Shown here: positions 52,702 through 61,027 of the stretch, one piece after another
Numbering within the stretch: position 1 is the stretch's first letter
How the letters are laid out: the number at the start of each line of letters is the position of its first letter
NCBI GenBank assembly: GCA_947503265.1
Contig: CANNDC010000013.1
Coordinates: 1 to 64,000, forward strand
DNA from: an uncultured Alteromonadaceae bacterium
Lineage (GTDB): Bacteria; Pseudomonadota; Gammaproteobacteria; Enterobacterales; Alteromonadaceae
DNA length: 64,000 bases
Reading direction: 5' to 3'
Notes under the pieces: generated by a model
The model's input: only the letters and a program-made list of their open reading frames with translations
What the model was told of the DNA's origin: nothing
Database searches by the model: none
Program-made: the position numbers and the translations under genes

Positions 52702-53964
52702 TTAACGCTTAAACTCTATGTGAGATTTCAGTTTACGCCTTTGTTCTAGTGTAGACCCTTTTTTCAAAGCATCATGCTCGACTTTAGTCGTATCTGTATT
52801 GTTTGGTCGAGTCACTTTCTTACAGGCCAAGCCATCTAATTCTTGCAGTGTTCTGGGTAAGACAATTCTATTATCGATGCGATATCTCAACCCAATAGTG
52901 GAAGTTTGGAGAAAACAATAATCGACCACTTGCTGAAATTGCTCAGGTTCAGCCAGAATTCTGAAAGATTCTACTTTGCGATTCTTTTTGCCAGAGGCAG
53001 TATAGGTAACCAGGTCAATTACCCCTTGGAATTGGCGAATTAGATCACCAGAATAAGCCAACTCTTCGCCTGTCATATCATCAATATCAAACTCAATGAT
53101 ACAAATAGACTCATGTTTTTGTTTAATTTTACTCATTCCTTGAAAAGACATAGCCCGCAAAATATTCGGTAAGTCAGGAAATACTTTGCTACCAAGGCCA
53201 TAACCGGTTCCCATTAGCTTGGCGTCTGGACGTTTTTCAACCAGCCGCCCGCTATCCAATAAGTAACGTAAAATAGCAGCACCAGTAGGAGTGATTCGTT
53301 CCCCCTCGATTCCATCATCAAAAAATTCAAACCCAGTAAGAATATCCGCTGTGGCTGGAGCTGGTATAGGAATAAGTCCGTGCTGACAACGAATTTTTCC
53401 GCCGCCTAGAGGGAGTTTTGAAAGACTCCAAGTGCTTTTTGACAATTCATCTATAATAACTGCACTTGCTATCATATCCATTAGCGAATCCCAGTCCGCT
53501 AACTCATGAAAATGTACTTCATCTAGCGTCTTATTATGTATTTTAGCTTCCGCTTTGGCTACGATACTCAGCAGCGCGATGGCAACGCATTTCCTATTGG
53601 TAGTAAGAGGACTTTGTTCAATTAAATGACATAAATATTTATACGTTGTGTGATGTGCTTGATGATGGTCATGTAGGTGATTGAGTTGATGGTTATTTTG
53701 ATGGTCGCCTAAATCACCGTTGTGTGAGCTAGAAAGGTCTTGGTCGGTCAAATTAAGACCAAAATGAAGACCACTTATGTTGTTGTTTATCCCTTTAGTA
53801 AGTTCGGGTTTCCCCACATCTGTTGGTATTACACTGGCAATAGCTGCGAATACTTCATCGGTTAAGTTGCCATGCAAATCCAACATAGCTGCAATAAACA
53901 TATCACCAGCAATACCACCCACTAGATCAAGATGTATATGGTAATCATTTGAATCAATTGTCAT
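52702..53964 (-). CDS. larC: Nickel insertion protein LarC
   Basis: A 420-residue CTP-dependent cyclometallase that inserts nickel into the cofactor. It begins with DLVGGIAGDMFIAAMLDL, and includes VHFHELADWDSLMD, SKLPLGGGKIRCQHG, PTGAAILRYL and EFDIDDMTGEELAY in fragments. A histidine-rich stretch lies at residues 81-105 (nine His in 25), likely a nickel-binding insert. It is one intact frame, unlike the frameshifted larC1/larC2 of Lactobacillus. It lies 29 bp after larA. Confidence 0.95.
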   Translation of the reverse strand: MTIDSNDYHIHLDLVGGIAGDMFIAAMLDLHGNLTDEVFAAIASVIPTDVGKPELTKGINNNISGLHFGLNLTDQDLSSSHNGDLGDHQNNHQLNHLHDHHQAHHTTYKYLCHLIEQSPLTTNRKCVAIALLSIVAKAEAKIHNKTLDEVHFHELADWDSLMDMIASAVIIDELSKSTWSLSKLPLGGGKIRCQHGLIPIPAPATADILTGFEFFDDGIEGERITPTGAAILRYLLDSGRLVEKRPDAKLMGTGYGLGSKVFPDLPNILRAMSFQGMSKIKQKHESICIIEFDIDDMTGEELAYSGDLIRQFQGVIDLVTYTASGKKNRKVESFRILAEPEQFQQVVDYCFLQTSTIGLRYRIDNRIVLPRTLQELDGLACKKVTRPNNTDTTKVEHDALKKGSTLEQRRKLKSHIEFKR

Positions 53965-53993
53965 TTACAACACACCTTAATTGTTTCAGCTGA

Positions 53994-55280
53994 TTATTTA
54001 TCAAATGTCGTTTTGGTTGCCCATAATCCTAAAGCAGGGTTGCTGACGTAAAATACTCTTTCACCACTTGCTAAATCATTCCAGCCATTGTTTAGTTGTT
54101 CAATGGGGTACCGCTTAATCATATCTTTATAATGACAGTATTGATAATTAACTGATTCAATTTCTTCCTTCGACATACCGTCGTCAGGGCAGTAAGTTAC
54201 GCTAAAACGATTGTCTGTCGTACCGTGAATCAAATGTGCAGCTGCAGACAAATTATTGCTTAACTCTTTATGCATATTGACTTTTTTTAGCGTTTCCTCA
54301 GTGGAGTAATAGCCGAAGTTACGAATCAAATTGTCAATTTCCAAATCTTCTCCGAATCGATGTAAACCCGGTGCTAGAACGATCAATTCACCTTCATCTG
54401 CCATTGCCATTCTAGTTCTATATATGGCTTTGTTACCTAGCCAGGTTGTCTTAAATTCATGGGGTTCTAAATACACTATTGCTTTTTTAATTGGCTCATT
54501 TAGGATATTTAAATTCAAATCCTGGCTTAGTTCACAGGCAGCTTCATAAGTCTCATCTTGATTCCCACAAAAGACCCCCTGTAGAGCGAGAGCTCCGTCC
54601 TTTTTACCTAGAACAGTCAAAATAAATTCAATTGGTAAGTGACGTAAATATTTATCAAAACCTTCGTTTAAGGCTTTGCGGACTGGTGTGTACGTGCGTC
54701 CCATAATCCGTTCCATACCATAGACTGCTCCAAGAAAATGAGATTTATGAATAGTATCTTCGCCACCTACTCCAATTAAAATATTCTTTGTGTAGTTAGC
54801 CATGCCAATGACTTCGTGTGGCACAATTTGACCAACCGAAATAATCAAATCCCATTTTTTATCAAGTAACAACTTATTTACCGCGACTTCCATCGTACAA
54901 TTTAATTTTCCTTCAGAAAGTTCCGATATTCTTTGTTCGCTTATCTTTCCTAGCACCTCAACATCCGTTCGCCAAAAATGAGGTAAAAACAACTCTTTGG
55001 GGATATCAGTGCCAAACATGCCTTCAATTTCGGCATCAGACATGGGCTCATGAGTTCCTAACGCGGGTAAAAAGTAGATTTCAGCTCTTTCCCTCAATTG
55101 CTCATATAAATACTGCGAGATAAAGCCGGCTTTAGAATGAAAACGGGTAATATCAGGCGGTAAGATAAGAATATTTTTCGCGTTGCTGGCCTTCTGTTCA
55201 ATGAAGTTATCAATAATTAATTTTAAATCTTTGTCTGAAATTGTTTTGGTCGTATCAACATGATGGATAGGGTAGCTCAT
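53994..55280 (-). CDS. larA: LarA-family nickel-dependent 2-hydroxyacid racemase/epimerase
   Basis: A 428-residue enzyme using the nickel-pincer cofactor. All key residues have counterparts: His77 (ALGTHEPMSD), His155 (IVPHEV), Lys165 (NYTKN, the lysine that tethers the cofactor) and His181 (IHKSHF); the 155/165/181 spacing equals that of His174/Lys184/His200 in Lactobacillus LarA. The family includes lactate racemase but also malate, hydroxyglutarate and phenyllactate racemases and a gluconate 2-epimerase. Its start overlaps the gluconokinase stop by 4 bp, and a TRAP transporter lies upstream, so I infer a sugar-acid (gluconate/mannonate) 2-epimerase more than a lactate racemase. Confidence 0.88.
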   Translation of the reverse strand: MSYPIHHVDTTKTISDKDLKLIIDNFIEQKASNAKNILILPPDITRFHSKAGFISQYLYEQLRERAEIYFLPALGTHEPMSDAEIEGMFGTDIPKELFLPHFWRTDVEVLGKISEQRISELSEGKLNCTMEVAVNKLLLDKKWDLIISVGQIVPHEVIGMANYTKNILIGVGGEDTIHKSHFLGAVYGMERIMGRTYTPVRKALNEGFDKYLRHLPIEFILTVLGKKDGALALQGVFCGNQDETYEAACELSQDLNLNILNEPIKKAIVYLEPHEFKTTWLGNKAIYRTRMAMADEGELIVLAPGLHRFGEDLEIDNLIRNFGYYSTEETLKKVNMHKELSNNLSAAAHLIHGTTDNRFSVTYCPDDGMSKEEIESVNYQYCHYKDMIKRYPIEQLNNGWNDLASGERVFYVSNPALGLWATKTTFDK

Positions 55281-55762
55281 TGACGAATTTCCTTGATAAT
55301 TGCGTCGATCATCGTTTCTAAAGGTTGTTCAATGGAAACAGTAATGGCCTTTGTGGGTGGCTCCAGAGCACTTAATTGGCTATCTAAAAGAGAACTGGGC
55401 ATAAAGTGATCTGCTCGAGCATTAATGCGTGATAACAGTACTTTTTTTTCACCGCGTAAATAAATAAACTCAACAGCGTCTTGAGTGCTAGAAGACAGTA
55501 TATCTCGATACGCCTGCTTCAAGGCAGAACACGCTAAGACGGCGCCACCACTTTGTTGCCATTGACAAATATTACTCGCTAACGTGACTAACCAAGGATG
55601 ACGATCATCATCGTTTAACGGTATACCTAATTTCATCTTATTCACATTTGATTCTGGATGAAAATCATCTGCATCAAAAAATGGCAGTGATAATTTCTCA
55701 CTTAGCAAAGAGCCAACACTAGATTTTCCGCAGCCACTTACTCCCATTACCACATATATCAT
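55277..55762 (-). CDS. gntK: Gluconokinase
   Basis: A 161-residue P-loop kinase of the thermoresistant GntK type. It has GVSGCGKS (7-14), FFDADDFHPESNVNKM, GIPLNDDDRHPWL and ACSALKQAYRDIL. It phosphorylates D-gluconate to 6-phosphogluconate, entering the Entner-Doudoroff or pentose phosphate routes. It lies between dctM and larA and overlaps larA by 4 bp. Confidence 0.95.
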   Translation of the reverse strand: MIYVVMGVSGCGKSSVGSLLSEKLSLPFFDADDFHPESNVNKMKLGIPLNDDDRHPWLVTLASNICQWQQSGGAVLACSALKQAYRDILSSSTQDAVEFIYLRGEKKVLLSRINARADHFMPSSLLDSQLSALEPPTKAITVSIEQPLETMIDAIIKEIRQ

Positions 55763-55837
55763 TCAGCTCCCCACAATTTGCTAGCTTAACAAGGTTAATC
55801 GCCGCGTTTAGCGTCTATTCTAAACTCACCTCAGGAG

Positions 55838-57136
55838 TTAATATAAACCGAATAGTTGAGGCAAAAACTCGCTAAGACTTGGCACATAAGTTACTAACAT
55901 TAATACCAAGAACATGGCAATGTACAAAGGCATTAAAGGGCGAATTATTTGACCTATTGTGGTTTTGGCTACAGCACAGCTTACGAATAACACAGAGCCT
56001 ACGGGCGGAGAGCATAAACCGATCGATAAATTAAGAACAATCATTATCCCAAAATGCAATGGTGACATGCCTAACTCAACCGCTACTGGCAAAAAGATAG
56101 GGGTGAAAATCAAAACGGCAGGTGTCATATCCATAAACGCACCAACAACTAATAATGTTAGGTTAATGATGAGTAAAATGAGTAGAGGATTGTCACTCAG
56201 CAGCAATAAAAAATCAGTGATTGCTTGGGGTATGTTTTCATATGACAATATCCAAGACATTGCCGACGAAGCTCCGATTAACAGCATAACAATGGCTGTT
56301 GTTTCCCCGGCTTTTAAGAGAACTTCAGGCAACTGTTTAACCTTGACTTCTTTATATACAACAACCGACAACAACAGTGAATATAGTACCGCTACAGCTC
56401 CCGCTTCCGTTGGTGTAAATATCCCGCCAATAATCCCACCAATGATAATAAAAATAAGAAACAAACTCGGAACGGCAGCTAAAACTTTCGTCAGTACAAT
56501 CTTAATGGGCAAACGATCTTGAGTCGGATACCCTTTCATTTTTGCGTAACCTGCACAAACGATCATTAATGCTAATGCAACCAAAATACCCGGTAGATAT
56601 CCCGCCACGAAAAGCGCAGCAATTGAAACACCACCACTTGCTATAGCATAAATAATGAGAATATTACTTGGAGGGATCAGCATTCCAGTGGTTGCTGCCG
56701 CTCCTGTCACAGCGGCACTAAAATTTCGGTCGTAACCCTTTTTTTCCATCTCTGGGATCATAAAACTACCAATAGCACTGGTTGCTGCCACCGCAGAACC
56801 GGAAATTGAGCCGAATAGAGTACAAGACAACACGTTTACTAGGGCTAAACCTCCTGGCAACATGCCTATCAGTGCCATGGCGCATTCTATCAACCTTCGG
56901 GCTATTCCCCCCTGCCCCATAATTAGCCCAGATAGAACAAAAAATGGTATAGCCAATAAAGCAAAACTATTGATGCCACCAGCTAGCCTCTGTGCAATCG
57001 TAGTGGCTGCTGGCATAACGTCGATGGTGTAAAGCATGGTAACCAATGTTGCGATACCAATACTGAATGAAATTGGAATGTTTATTACTAGTAATAAGCA
57101 AAAAACAGCTAATAGAATGATTCCTGAAAGTTCCAT
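55838..57136 (-). CDS. dctM: TRAP transporter large permease (DctM)
   Basis: A 432-residue inner-membrane protein with about 12 helices. Typical segments are FSIGIATLVTMLY, AIPFFVLSGLIMGQGGIARRLI, LFGSISGSAVAATSAIGSFMIPEM, GAAATTGMLIPPSNILIIYA and FTPTEAGAVAVLYSL. It forms the ion-coupled translocation channel with DctQ. Positioned 2 bp after dctQ and 75 bp before gntK. Confidence 0.96.
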   Translation of the reverse strand: MELSGIILLAVFCLLLVINIPISFSIGIATLVTMLYTIDVMPAATTIAQRLAGGINSFALLAIPFFVLSGLIMGQGGIARRLIECAMALIGMLPGGLALVNVLSCTLFGSISGSAVAATSAIGSFMIPEMEKKGYDRNFSAAVTGAAATTGMLIPPSNILIIYAIASGGVSIAALFVAGYLPGILVALALMIVCAGYAKMKGYPTQDRLPIKIVLTKVLAAVPSLFLIFIIIGGIIGGIFTPTEAGAVAVLYSLLLSVVVYKEVKVKQLPEVLLKAGETTAIVMLLIGASSAMSWILSYENIPQAITDFLLLLSDNPLLILLIINLTLLVVGAFMDMTPAVLIFTPIFLPVAVELGMSPLHFGIMIVLNLSIGLCSPPVGSVLFVSCAVAKTTIGQIIRPLMPLYIAMFLVLMLVTYVPSLSEFLPQLFGLY

Positions 57137-57138
57137 GA

Positions 57139-57633
57139 TTAAGCTCCCTTCCCTACAAGACGTATTTGAGAAACTATTTCACTTAATTTCATCAAAGAGA
57201 AAAACACAATTAAACCACCTGAAATAGGCACCGCTGAATAGATATATGCCATTTTAATTTGTAATGCCGCTGAAATTTGTACTGGCTCAAGAGTAAGTGA
57301 AACCAAAGAAATCCCTCCAGAAAGCATGACAACAATAGCAAACATCATAATCAGAATGTGCCCAAGGACACTGACCATGAGTTGAGGCACAGGATTCAGC
57401 TTATTAGTGACAATATCTAGTCCTAAGTGAGCATTCGTTTGATAACCGTATGCCCCGCCAAACAAACCAATCCAAATCAGTAAAAATCTAGCTAATTCTT
57501 CGGTTATTGAACTCGGAGATTGCAAGATGAACCGTGAAAAAACTTGGATTGTCACAACCAGTACGATTGCAGCGAGCAACGCAATTACGACATTCTTTAA
57601 CAGTTTTACCACTAAATTATGAATAAACGCCAT
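57139..57633 (-). CDS. dctQ: TRAP transporter small permease (DctQ)
   Basis: A 164-residue four-helix membrane protein of the DctQ family. It contains SSITEELARFLLIWIGLFGGAYGYQTNAHLGLDI in overlapping fragments, the family hallmark. It bridges DctM and the periplasmic binding protein. Starts 1 bp before the end of dctP. Confidence 0.95.
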   Translation of the reverse strand: MAFIHNLVVKLLKNVVIALLAAIVLVVTIQVFSRFILQSPSSITEELARFLLIWIGLFGGAYGYQTNAHLGLDIVTNKLNPVPQLMVSVLGHILIMMFAIVVMLSGGISLVSLTLEPVQISAALQIKMAYIYSAVPISGGLIVFFSLMKLSEIVSQIRLVGKGA

Positions 57634-58623
57634 CTATTTTTCCCCCTCATCCAAGTCTCTGATTCTTTTAATATATTCCCCAATCTGTGTCCCTTCATAA
57701 GCTTCATAGACAGGCTTCAACGAATCTACAAAGGGTTGTTTATCTGGATATATAACTTCTACACCGTGGGCCTTAACTTCTCTGAGTGATCTTTCCTCTA
57801 GTTCTTTCCACAGCTTTTTTTGCAATTGAATTGAATCTTCGACCGCCATTTGCAACCACTCTTGTTGTTGAGGAGTTAAATTATCGAATACATGCTTACT
57901 CGCAATGACAACATCTGGCACCGACGTATGCTCATCTAAAACGTAATATTTAGAGATTTCATAGTGTCTGGATAAATAGAATGAAGGAGGATTATTTTCT
58001 GCACCATCCACAACACCTTGTTGCAATGCTGCATAAAGTTCACCGAAAGAGATTGGTGTCGCTGAGCCGCCCATGGTATTCACCATTTTGACTGCGCTAG
58101 GGCTTTGCATAACGCGTATCTTCAGACCTGGCAAATCATCTGGGGAATTCACTTTTTTCTCTGTAGTATAAAAACTTCTACTCCCTGCATCGTAATATCC
58201 CATACCGATTAAATGCGCGTTTTCGGTATAGCTCAATATCTCTTTTCCGATATCGCTTTCTAACACCTGCCAGCGATGATCGTTATCGCGAAAGAGATAC
58301 GGAACGCCATATAACTTCATTTCTGGAACAAATCCCTCAATCGCTGCCGCAGATACCTTGGTCATGGCTAGGCTACCGATTTGTAGTAGCTCAATCATCT
58401 CTCGTTCACCGCCTAGCTGTGCACTGGGGTAAATCTTGATTTGCATCGAATTGTCAGAATATATAGCGAGTTGCTTAGCCATATGCTCCATTGCTTTATG
58501 TACGCTATGTTCGACATCCAAAGAATGGCCGATGCGCAAGGTCACCGTATCGTCTTTCTTAGAGCAACCGCTTAAGCCTATCAACAGGCAAGCAAGAACT
58601 AACCTAATTTTTATCATGTACAT
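57634..58623 (-). CDS. dctP: TRAP transporter substrate-binding protein (DctP)
   Basis: A 329-residue periplasmic protein with a signal sequence ending in a lipobox-like LIGLSGC, so it may be lipid-anchored, which is uncommon for this family. It shows YPSAQLGGEREMIELLQIGSLAMT, GLKIRVMQSPSAVKMV (the Arg that binds the carboxylate), GELYAALQQGVVDGAENNP and YVLDEHTSVPDVVIAS. The family binds organic acids, including sugar acids. The next genes (gntK, larA) suggest a hexonate. It is the first TRAP gene of the run. Confidence 0.95.
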   Translation of the reverse strand: MYMIKIRLVLACLLIGLSGCSKKDDTVTLRIGHSLDVEHSVHKAMEHMAKQLAIYSDNSMQIKIYPSAQLGGEREMIELLQIGSLAMTKVSAAAIEGFVPEMKLYGVPYLFRDNDHRWQVLESDIGKEILSYTENAHLIGMGYYDAGSRSFYTTEKKVNSPDDLPGLKIRVMQSPSAVKMVNTMGGSATPISFGELYAALQQGVVDGAENNPPSFYLSRHYEISKYYVLDEHTSVPDVVIASKHVFDNLTPQQQEWLQMAVEDSIQLQKKLWKELEERSLREVKAHGVEVIYPDKQPFVDSLKPVYEAYEGTQIGEYIKRIRDLDEGEK

Positions 58624-58703
58624 GTTTCCTTCTTTGCGCCATCAATTGACGTCTTTCAGACTCTAGTACCTGTTTATCTGATACAGAGCTGAGTGTTTCT
58701 TTG

Positions 58704-59207
58704 TCAGGCTTGCGCAGTAACGGGAGTCTGCCGTAACCTGATGATTGTAAATATGTTTCCAAAAATAACGATAGTTTCCAGTAATACACCGCCAATAGAG
58801 TAAATGAAGGCATTGTGTGTTAACCAACATAGAGCGCCTAGAACAAATGCAAGCCGCATGCGAATCCCTGTCATAAAGAAAAGGCTGTAGGTGCCAATGC
58901 ATGAACCTATAATAGGCAATATGCTGATAGGAGACTGATACAAATACGCCCCCCAAACTATGTTTATCAGCAAAAAAACAACGCCTATCCAAGCCCGATT
59001 AAACTTCAACGAAATAAACGTTCTCAAGGCGTTGAGCAAATTTGCTGCAGTAGCCGTTGCGGCCCCCATCAAATAAAAGTGGACGACCTGACATAAGAAT
59101 AGACATAACATGTAAATCTTCAGCCTCTGATCGCTTTTTTGTAAAAAGGTAATTAAACCGAATAAAAAAGCGGCAATGCCAAATGTCTGGGCAACGATGA
59201 GCTCCAT
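58704..59207 (-). CDS. YgjV-family inner-membrane protein
   Basis: A 167-residue protein with five or six hydrophobic helices. It contains FGIAAFLFGLITFLQKSDQRLK, MGAATATAANLLNALRTF and LCWLTHNAFIYSIGGVLLE, matching the Imp-YgjV family (PF10688). Function unknown. In E. coli ygjV lies near hexuronate genes, in keeping with the uronate theme here. Between the GH88 and TRAP genes on the same strand. Confidence 0.88.
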   Translation of the reverse strand: MELIVAQTFGIAAFLFGLITFLQKSDQRLKIYMLCLFLCQVVHFYLMGAATATAANLLNALRTFISLKFNRAWIGVVFLLINIVWGAYLYQSPISILPIIGSCIGTYSLFFMTGIRMRLAFVLGALCWLTHNAFIYSIGGVLLETIVIFGNIFTIIRLRQTPVTAQA

Positions 59208-59253
59208 TAACTAACCTAAAGGTCTATTTAAGGAAGCTCTGTGCAAGAATGCG

Positions 59254-60909
59254 CTAATCATTTTTGTGCAATTCTAGCTTGCGAATATTCGCTTCGACAA
59301 AATAGAAATCTGCATAAACTATAGATGTATTAATTTCTGAGGCTGCAGGCATATTCCCAGTTGCTTGGGTTAGCGCAAAGCCTAAATCAAAGCTTTGATT
59401 TTTATCAGATACATCTTTATCACTGCGATATTTCTTTGTTAACTCAAGCATGATTTTGTCTGCCAACGTCGTCATGTTTTGTTTGATTGTTTTGTCCTGA
59501 GTAAATTGCGCATATCTGTACATTGCTGCTGCAAATATAGCAGCCGCAGACGTATCCTTTGGAATTTGACGACCAGACAAGGTGTATTCTTCACTTCCAC
59601 AGGGGGATATTTTGTCACCATTTATAAAACTTCCACCATTGATAGGTGTTGCCGATGAAATCATCGCCAAGGCTTCTTCCGTTACCATGGTTTTTTCAAT
59701 TGAAATTGGGCTGTAGCCATTATAAGGCAGTATTGAGGGATCTATTCGAGATGGACATAGATCTAGAATTCGAGAATAAGCTGTGGTGGCCGGATCCATG
59801 TTATTCGCTATTTTCGGTGCATTTTCTTTGTCGGCAAAGAAGTCCCACATCGGCACCACGTCATCCTCAAGTAAATAGTCAATGCTATTGAACAAACGCG
59901 CAAGATGGTGTTCGAAATCGGGTAATTCGCTGTCTTTTAGGTTAGCGTTTTGCAATTGTTCCAATACGGTAACAAATCCATAAAACGACCAAGCTTGTCC
60001 TCTAGCCCATGCTGAAATGGAGCCCATTCCCTGCCAATTTCCTGGACGCATAGTATCGTAATCAATCAAATGATATGAAATTGGACGCTGTTTATCACTA
60101 TCACTTTCTTCATAAAAATAGTGATTTTCCATTGTGGTAATCGCATGATCATATGCAATGCTATGATGGTCTTTGCTATTTCCCGCTAGTAGAAATTCTA
60201 AGTTCATCATATTGTCAACAATAACCGGATAAGACCAAGGGGCAGAGATAGGCAAGCTTGTATCTATTACCTCACCATTTTCTTTGTGTAACAATCGAAA
60301 AGTAGCGATAAAATCCCAAGATTTTATAACCTTGTGCTCAGGCGAGTATCGAGTGGTTAGGGTGTCTCTGCCTTGATCTAAAATTTCGTTAAAATTCTTG
60401 CGATCAGATTCACTTAAACCGTGATATTCAAGGGCCTCACCATAAGAATCGTATAATATGAAACCTAAATCATGTGTTGAGTTTCTGAGTGCTTCAGAGG
60501 CCAACGGATATTGATATGCTAGCGCAGTGGCAAATAGCGTTTGTTCTTCTTCATCAGTCAAAATATCAAAGTCTTTGTCACTAGCAAGCAACTTCCAAAA
60601 CAATCCGGGGTAAAACCCATTGGTCCATTGCTTAGGTTGTTCCATGAAGATATTTCCGTGCTCTCTAGCCCGAGGATAACAAACAGTTGCGTCGTCCGAG
60701 TGACAATTCTTTGCAAAATGCAAATGCTTGGAATCATTCACATTGCCTATCATTTTCAAGTACTGCTGTTTGGTAAAATCTAAATTATCTTTTGCATTTT
60801 CAGTGGTAAACACAAGTTCTGTCCCACTCAATTCTGCCTTTTCAATCTTTTCGCTTTTACACCCGCTCAAGATTGATAGAAATATCAAACAGATCACTAT
60901 ATTTTTCAT
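59254..60909 (-). CDS. Glycoside hydrolase family 88 lipoprotein (unsaturated uronyl hydrolase)
   Basis: A 551-residue enzyme of the alpha/alpha-barrel GH88 family, which removes the 4,5-unsaturated uronic acid left by polysaccharide lyases. I chose the ATG at 60909 (GAGAG upstream), which gives a lipoprotein signal with Cys17 (SILSGC). Typical segments are WTNGFYPGLFWKL, STHDLGFILYD with Asp147, VDNMMNLEFLL with Asp232, and SISAWARGQAWSFYGF. The two Asp residues correspond to those used in hydration of the substrate double bond. It lies 118 bp after the beta-propeller lyase candidate gene. Confidence 0.9.
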   Translation of the reverse strand: MKNIVICLIFLSILSGCKSEKIEKAELSGTELVFTTENAKDNLDFTKQQYLKMIGNVNDSKHLHFAKNCHSDDATVCYPRAREHGNIFMEQPKQWTNGFYPGLFWKLLASDKDFDILTDEEEQTLFATALAYQYPLASEALRNSTHDLGFILYDSYGEALEYHGLSESDRKNFNEILDQGRDTLTTRYSPEHKVIKSWDFIATFRLLHKENGEVIDTSLPISAPWSYPVIVDNMMNLEFLLAGNSKDHHSIAYDHAITTMENHYFYEESDSDKQRPISYHLIDYDTMRPGNWQGMGSISAWARGQAWSFYGFVTVLEQLQNANLKDSELPDFEHHLARLFNSIDYLLEDDVVPMWDFFADKENAPKIANNMDPATTAYSRILDLCPSRIDPSILPYNGYSPISIEKTMVTEEALAMISSATPINGGSFINGDKISPCGSEEYTLSGRQIPKDTSAAAIFAAAMYRYAQFTQDKTIKQNMTTLADKIMLELTKKYRSDKDVSDKNQSFDLGFALTQATGNMPAASEINTSIVYADFYFVEANIRKLELHKND

Positions 60910-61027
60910 TGCACTCTCACTATTTGGGATAAGTGGCCTTACCAATTTTATCGAACATAACGTCTTTACTTGTCAATTTCAAGCATTTCGCATCAGCATA
61001 AGCCAAGGCAAATTACCAAAATGTCTG

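Noticed and set aside
55959..56522. 187-residue frame opposite dctM
   Set aside because: Antisense shadow of a well-recognised membrane protein; no start context and no family resemblance.
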